Positions 58,984 through 64,000 of a DNA stretch of 64,000 bases are shown here, in pieces. Under the pieces are notes generated by a model that did not search any database, had not been told where the DNA came from, and was given only the letters and a program-made list of their open reading frames with translations. The DNA lies in NCBI GenBank assembly GCA_012729755.1, contig JAAYCN010000068.1, positions 1 through 64,000 on the forward strand, read 5' to 3'. Origin of the DNA: Chloroflexota bacterium (lineage in GTDB: Bacteria; Chloroflexota; Anaerolineae; Anaerolineales; Anaerolineaceae). The translations under genes and the position numbers were made by a program. How positions within the stretch are numbered: the first letter of the stretch is position 1; each line of letters opens with the position of its first letter.

Positions 58984-61900
58984 ATGGAAACGACTGGAAT
59001 GCAGCCTAAATCGATTGGCCACCGAACCCGCCAAACGCACACAGTTTGGCAAAAGGTGTTGATATGTCTGTTCCTTGTCTTGATCATGATGGGGGGTGTG
59101 TTTCTGCGCACCTACAATATTGATTGGGACCAAGGCAAGCACCTGCACCCAGATGAACGTTTTTTGTCAGATGTATTAAGTCGAATTGAACCGGTTCAGG
59201 CTGATGTCAGTTATTTTGATACCAGCCAATCTAACCTGAATCCGGGCAATAAAGGGCTTGATTTCTTTGTTTATGGTACGGCTCCAATCTTCATTATCCG
59301 TTATCTCGGTGAGTTGACCGGTCAGGTCGGCTATGACCGTATCACTTATCTGGGGCGTGCGCTTTCGGCTCTGGCAGATTCAATAACTATTTTGCTGGTC
59401 TTTTTGATCGCTCAGCGCTTGTACAACTGGAAAGTTGGATTGTTGGCAGCGGCGTTTTACGCCTGCGCGGTATTACCCATTCAGCAAGCCCACTTTATGA
59501 CAGTTGACACATTTACATCCACGTTCGGCATGCTGACGGTCTATGCCGCGGTGTTAATTGCGCAGCTTAAATGGGCGGAAAACTGGCGAATACCTAACCA
59601 CTCAAAATGGAAGGTGGTCTGGCCATATCTTCTCTTTGGTGTCGGCCTCGGTCTGGCTACCGCTTCGAAGATTAACGCCATCAGTCTGGCGCTGCTTCTG
59701 CCGATTATCGAGATTATTCGCTCCCAAAAAGCAGCGGATGATGAAAAAGGAACAATTCTTTTATGGGGAGTTGGCTATTGTCTGCTCGCAGCAGTGGCCA
59801 GTTTTTTGGTTTTTCGGGTTGCCCAGCCGTATGCTTTTAACGGGCCCGGCTTTATCAATGTGAGCATCAACCCCAAATGGCTGGCAGCGATGCAGTCTTT
59901 GAGGGCTCAGAGCAGCGGGAACGTTGATTTTCCGCCCGCTCTGCAGTGGGCGCGACGTAACTGGTGGTTCTCAATAAAGAACCTGGCTTTGTGGGGAATT
60001 GGTTTGCCATTCGCGCTTGCCGCTCTGGCAGGATTCGCGCTGATGGCGAGAGGCATGATCAAGTATAGGCAGTGGGAACACTTGCCGCTCTGGCTGTGGA
60101 CTTTATTCTATTTCCTGTGGCAGTCAACCGCGTGGGTCAAGAGCATGCGCTACTTCCTGTTGATTTACCCGTTGTTGGCGATTTTGGCAGCCTGGGGAAT
60201 CTTCCGACTGGTTGACCGATCAAATGATTTCCGGCAGAAGAAGTTGAGGCTGTCGGTTGGGCTGCTGAAAAAAGCTGGGATCGTCTTGGGGGTTTTGGCC
60301 ATTCTCGGCAGCGCGGCATGGGCATTCAGCTTCACGCGCATTTACAGCCGCCAACATACCCGTGTGGACGCCAGCGAATGGATTTATGCCAACATTCCCG
60401 GCCCAATCAATCTGATTAGCAGTCAGGGTGGCAACCAGCAGAGCCAGCCATTGCCGGTGAGGATCTTTGATCAAGTCCACCCGGGCGAAATTTATTACTT
60501 CCCGTTCACTGTTGATTATTCAGGGCGATTGCAGTCGTTTATGATCCCAAAAGTGTGGACGACAGAGAGGATCACTGCGCCTGTCAACTTCAGCGCGGAA
60601 GTGTTCGACGGCGTGAACAGTATTTCAGGGCGGGTATCGGCGAAATATGTTCAACCTGATGACGGCTCGATGGTCACTGCCGTTTCTTTCATTTTTGAGA
60701 TGCCTGTGACGGTTAACCCGGGCCGGCAGTATTCGCTACACCTGATAAATGAAAGCCCCGATCTGCCGGTATTAATGCGAGAAGCGCCGCAGATTACGCT
60801 CATCCGGGATGACAACAATATGAGCGCGGTTAAAGTGCTCAATAAGATTGTTGAAACGATCCGTTCCGGAAAGCCGGTTCACCTGCAATATTACCTTGAG
60901 ACAGCGCAGGTGATCGAAAAAATGCGGCTGCCTTTTGTCGCCGACTTATCGCAGACGCCTGGCCTGAAGACTTTGAAGATCAGTCTCATCTTAGGCGAAT
61001 CAGTCGCTGTCGCAGAAGCCCAGTCTGAATTTTTAAACCTGGGTGATGGACGGGGCGAGGCGCTTGAGATAAGTTTTAATCAACCACTGGTGGTCAGTCA
61101 ACCCGGCGTACTCAGCATTGATCTTGAACTTGTCGCCGGCGACGGTCAGCTGGCAATCTTTCAATACGCTCCTGCACATGAGTCGACCTGGGATGACGCG
61201 TTGCCTTTGATCTTGTCTGGGCTGTCGGCTTACAACTCAGATAGTGGTTTATTGCGCGATGACCTCAACCTGGAACTTTATTGGCCGGATGATGATTCAA
61301 AACTTCAGCGTTTGCTCAACACACTCGATAATGCGGACTATGTGTTTATCAGTTCTAACCGCCAGTGGGGAACGACGACCCGGGTGCCTGAACGTTACCC
61401 GCTGACGACAGCTTATTACCAGGGTCTGATGGGGTGTCCGGCTCAGGTTGATGTGGTGACATGCTATAACAACGCCATTCCGGGAATGTACACGGGTCGT
61501 TTTGGTTTTGAATTGATCAAGACGCAGACTTCTTACCCGACATTTATGGGATGGAGTTTTAATGACCAATTCGCCGAAGAAGCGTTTTCGGTCTACGATC
61601 ATCCTAAAGTGCTGATCTTCAAAAAAACCGCTGATTATGATCGAAAGACCGTGGAAGACTTTCTCAGCCAGGTAGACCTGACAAAGGTTGTATTCTTAAC
61701 GCCAAAGCAGGCGGATACTTACAAACCAGAATCGGGAAACTCGGCTGACCTGCTATCGCTCAGCCCTGAACGCTGGGCTAAGGAAAGAGAGACCGGAACC
61801 TGGACTGAACTTTTTAACCGGGATTCATTGCTTAACCAAAATCCAATCCTGAGCGTGGCGGTTTTTTACCTTTTTGCCAGCTTATTAGGTTTGATCGCCT

Positions 61901-64000
61901 TTCCGCTTGTTTTTCTGGGGATGTCTGGCCTAAAGGATCGGGGCTATGGTTTCGCAAGACTGGCCGGAATCCTGCTGTTTGGTTTTGTTGCTTTTAATCT
62001 TGGCTCTGCGGGCTTTGCTGTTACAAGAAATCTGTTGTTGATGATTTTGGTTGGTCTGGCGCTGTTGAGCCTGGTTTTGTATTTTCTGAATTGGCAGAAA
62101 ATCATCCAGTTTATTAAGCACAACTGGAAGCGCTTGTTGGTTATTGAGCTGGTTGCGCTGATCTGTTTTGGGTTCTTCCTGTGGATAAGAACGCAGAACC
62201 CTGATCTCTGGCATCCGTCCAAGGGCGGCGAGAAACCCATGGATTTTTCATACCTTAACGCGATCATTAAAAGTGAGAATTTTCCGCCATATGATCCTTG
62301 GTATGCCGGCGGGTATATTAATTATTACTATTACGGGCTGTTGCTTGTCGCCATGCCGGTGAAGCTGTTTGGGATCATTCCGGCGAGCGCTTACAACATC
62401 ATTTTGCCGTTATGGTACGCGATTACGATGGTTGGGGCATACAGCATTGGATACAACCTGTATGCTTCCATTGCTCAGACGAGAAATCTTCAGAAACGAA
62501 CCGGGATGTGGAGCACGGTTTCAGGGGTCATCACAGCTGTTTTCCTTGGCTTCTTGGGAAACCTGGGGGAAGTGAAGCTGCTTTCAGAAGTATTCAGAGG
62601 GCTGGGCGGGGGGCCGCTTTTTAATCCTGACGCGTCTTTTGTTCAGCAGGCGATCTGGTTCTTCAGGGGAATTGGCCAATATCTGAAAAAAGTTCCATAT
62701 CCGATGGACCCTGGGGCCTGGTATTGGAATCCGAGCCGGGCAATTCCGGGCGATGTGATCACTGAATTTCCATATTTCACTTTTATTTACGCTGATTTGC
62801 ATGCTCACCTGATCGCGATGCCGATTGTTATTTTCGTGGTGGGTTGGACGCTGTCCTTCTTGTTGTCAAAGGGAAGATGGGGCGAGAATCGCCGCGAGAA
62901 CTTGTGTGGTTTGCTGATCAGTTTGCTGCTTGGTGGTCTGGTTATTGGTGCAATCAAACCGACCAATACCTGGGATTTCTATACATTTTTGATTCTCGGC
63001 TGTGCAGTTATCGCGTTCGTGGGGTGGAAGTATGGGTTGTCGGTTTTGCCGCGAATCAAACGTATGTCTCCGCAGCTTTCTAAACTGATGCAGATCGGGA
63101 TGACCATATTCGTGTTCATTTTTCTGAGTTACGCGCTTTATCAACCTTTTAATAGTCAATTTCATCCTGGTTTCAGCAAGGTTGGTATGTGGAGCGGGGA
63201 AAAAACTCCGATCAAATCCTATCTGACGCATTGGGGGGTGATTTTGTTCACCATTGTCAGCTGGTTTGTTTGGGAAAGCTATCGCTGGATGGCGCGCACA
63301 CCGGTCAGCTTCTTTAAAAAATTGAAACGATATCGCCAAACCGTCACAATAGTCGGAGTCGTTTTCAGTTTGGCGTTCTTGCTGCTGCTTGTCTTAAAAG
63401 TCAAAATTGCCCTGATCGCCGTCCCGTTGTGTGTTTGGGCATTGCTGCTGCTGTTGATCCCTCAGCAGAGTGATGTTAAACGGTTCATGCTTTTCATCGT
63501 GGGCACTGGTCTGTTGTTGACTTTAATGGTGGAAGTGGTCTATCTCGAAGGCGAGATTGGGCGCATGAACACGGTCTTTAAGTTTTATCTGCAGGCATGG
63601 CTGCTATTAACGCTGGTAAGCGGAGCGGCTATTGTCAGCTTATTGCGCGCGCATTCACGCTGGAAATTGCATGAACAACTATTATTCCAGGTTCCGCTGA
63701 TGATTCTGGTTGCTGGCGCGCTGCTCTTTCCCATGTTGGGCACGATTTCGAAGGTGAAAGATCGTATTGTTCCTGATGCCTCGCAGGGGATTGACGGAAT
63801 GGGATATATGCAGACAGCCTGGAATTTTGACATGGGTGTAAACATGGACCTGTCACAGGATTATCGCGCAATTCTCTGGCTGCAGGACAATGTAAGCGGC
63901 TCTCCGGTGATTTTGGAGGGTTTCAGAGGCTATGAATATCGTTGGAATAACCGGATGACCATCTATACTGGCCTGCCTGGCGTGGTTGGATGGAATTATC
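58984..64000 (+). CDS. Giant membrane protein (N-terminal PMT/ArnT-like glycosyltransferase fused to DUF2298), truncated by window end
   Basis: Frame from ATG 58984 read at multiple points with no stop to 64000 (about 1672 codons); N-term HLHPDERFLSDVLSRI; later YDPWYAGGYINYYYYGLL and MTIYTGLPGVVGWNY typical of DUF2298; not in ORF track because it has no stop in the window. Confidence 0.87.
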   Translation, partial: METTGMQPKSIGHRTRQTHTVWQKVLICLFLVLIMMGGVFLRTYNIDWDQGKHLHPDERFLSDVLSRIEPVQADVSYFDTSQSNLNPGNKGLDFFVYGTAPIFIIRYLGELTGQVGYDRITYLGRALSALADSITILLVFLIAQRLYNWKVGLLAAAFYACAVLPIQQAHFMTVDTFTSTFGMLTVYAAVLIAQLKWAENWRIPNHSKWKVVWPYLLFGVGLGLATASKINAISLALLLPIIEIIRSQKAADDEKGTILLWGVGYCLLAAVASFLVFRVAQPYAFNGPGFINVSINPKWLAAMQSLRAQSSGNVDFPPALQWARRNWWFSIKNLALWGIGLPFALAALAGFALMARGMIKYRQWEHLPLWLWTLFYFLWQSTAWVKSMRYFLLIYPLLAILAAWGIFRLVDRSNDFRQKKLRLSVGLLKKAGIVLGVLAILGSAAWAFSFTRIYSRQHTRVDASEWIYANIPGPINLISSQGGNQQSQPLPVRIFDQVHPGEIYYFPFTVDYSGRLQSFMIPKVWTTERITAPVNFSAEVFDGVNSISGRVSAKYVQPDDGSMVTAVSFIFEMPVTVNPGRQYSLHLINESPDLPVLMREAPQITLIRDDNNMSAVKVLNKIVETIRSGKPVHLQYYLETAQVIEKMRLPFVADLSQTPGLKTLKISLILGESVAVAEAQSEFLNLGDGRGEALEISFNQPLVVSQPGVLSIDLELVAGDGQLAIFQYAPAHESTWDDALPLILSGLSAYNSDSGLLRDDLNLELYWPDDDSKLQRLLNTLDNADYVFISSNRQWGTTTRVPERYPLTTAYYQGLMGCPAQVDVVTCYNNAIPGMYTGRFGFELIKTQTSYPTFMGWSFNDQFAEEAFSVYDHPKVLIFKKTADYDRKTVEDFLSQVDLTKVVFLTPKQADTYKPESGNSADLLSLSPERWAKERETGTWTELFNRDSLLNQNPILSVAVFYLFASLLGLIAFPLVFLGMSGLKDRGYGFARLAGILLFGFVAFNLGSAGFAVTRNLLLMILVGLALLSLVLYFLNWQKIIQFIKHNWKRLLVIELVALICFGFFLWIRTQNPDLWHPSKGGEKPMDFSYLNAIIKSENFPPYDPWYAGGYINYYYYGLLLVAMPVKLFGIIPASAYNIILPLWYAITMVGAYSIGYNLYASIAQTRNLQKRTGMWSTVSGVITAVFLGFLGNLGEVKLLSEVFRGLGGGPLFNPDASFVQQAIWFFRGIGQYLKKVPYPMDPGAWYWNPSRAIPGDVITEFPYFTFIYADLHAHLIAMPIVIFVVGWTLSFLLSKGRWGENRRENLCGLLISLLLGGLVIGAIKPTNTWDFYTFLILGCAVIAFVGWKYGLSVLPRIKRMSPQLSKLMQIGMTIFVFIFLSYALYQPFNSQFHPGFSKVGMWSGEKTPIKSYLTHWGVILFTIVSWFVWESYRWMARTPVSFFKKLKRYRQTVTIVGVVFSLAFLLLLVLKVKIALIAVPLCVWALLLLLIPQQSDVKRFMLFIVGTGLLLTLMVEVVYLEGEIGRMNTVFKFYLQAWLLLTLVSGAAIVSLLRAHSRWKLHEQLLFQVPLMILVAGALLFPMLGTISKVKDRIVPDASQGIDGMGYMQTAWNFDMGVNMDLSQDYRAILWLQDNVSGSPVILEGFRGYEYRWNNRMTIYTGLPGVVGWNY

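Overview
The window looks like an ordinary chromosomal segment of an anaerobic bacterium, probably Chloroflexota/Anaerolineae by gene content (inference only). No CRISPR array, transposase or prophage was seen. In order it holds: (1) a Moco/tungsten-cofactor block (moeA, moeA fused to a PBP-like domain, moaC, moaA, MOSC-MogA fusion), then a Moco/Tuco riboswitch-like leader and a tungstate ABC transporter tupABC (about 252-8109); (2) a complete-looking ornithine fermentation operon (ord, ortA, ortB, oraS, oraE, MutL-like reactivase, orr) plus an alanine racemase (8432-17330); (3) a divergent catabolic locus around a PucR regulator, with an NCS2 permease, three-subunit molybdenum hydroxylase and amidase on one side, and DUF2877/FdrA/58-aa ORF/DUF1116 (relatives of E. 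coli oxamate carbamoyltransferase AllFGH), a cyclase-family hydrolase and a CaiB-type CoA-transferase on the other (17443-32303). This third block is the best candidate for an undescribed pathway. The rest (32.4-64 kb) is mostly housekeeping: tRNA-Arg, mtnA/adenosine kinase/ahcY, recA, ffh-rpsP-khpA-rimM-dprA-topA, greA, dgt, mevalonate kinase/isopentenyl phosphate kinase/UbiA, lepA, an envelope glycosylation cluster, and a giant membrane glycosyltransferase ORF running off the right edge that the ORF track does not list. All family calls come from reading sequence motifs; no database search was run.
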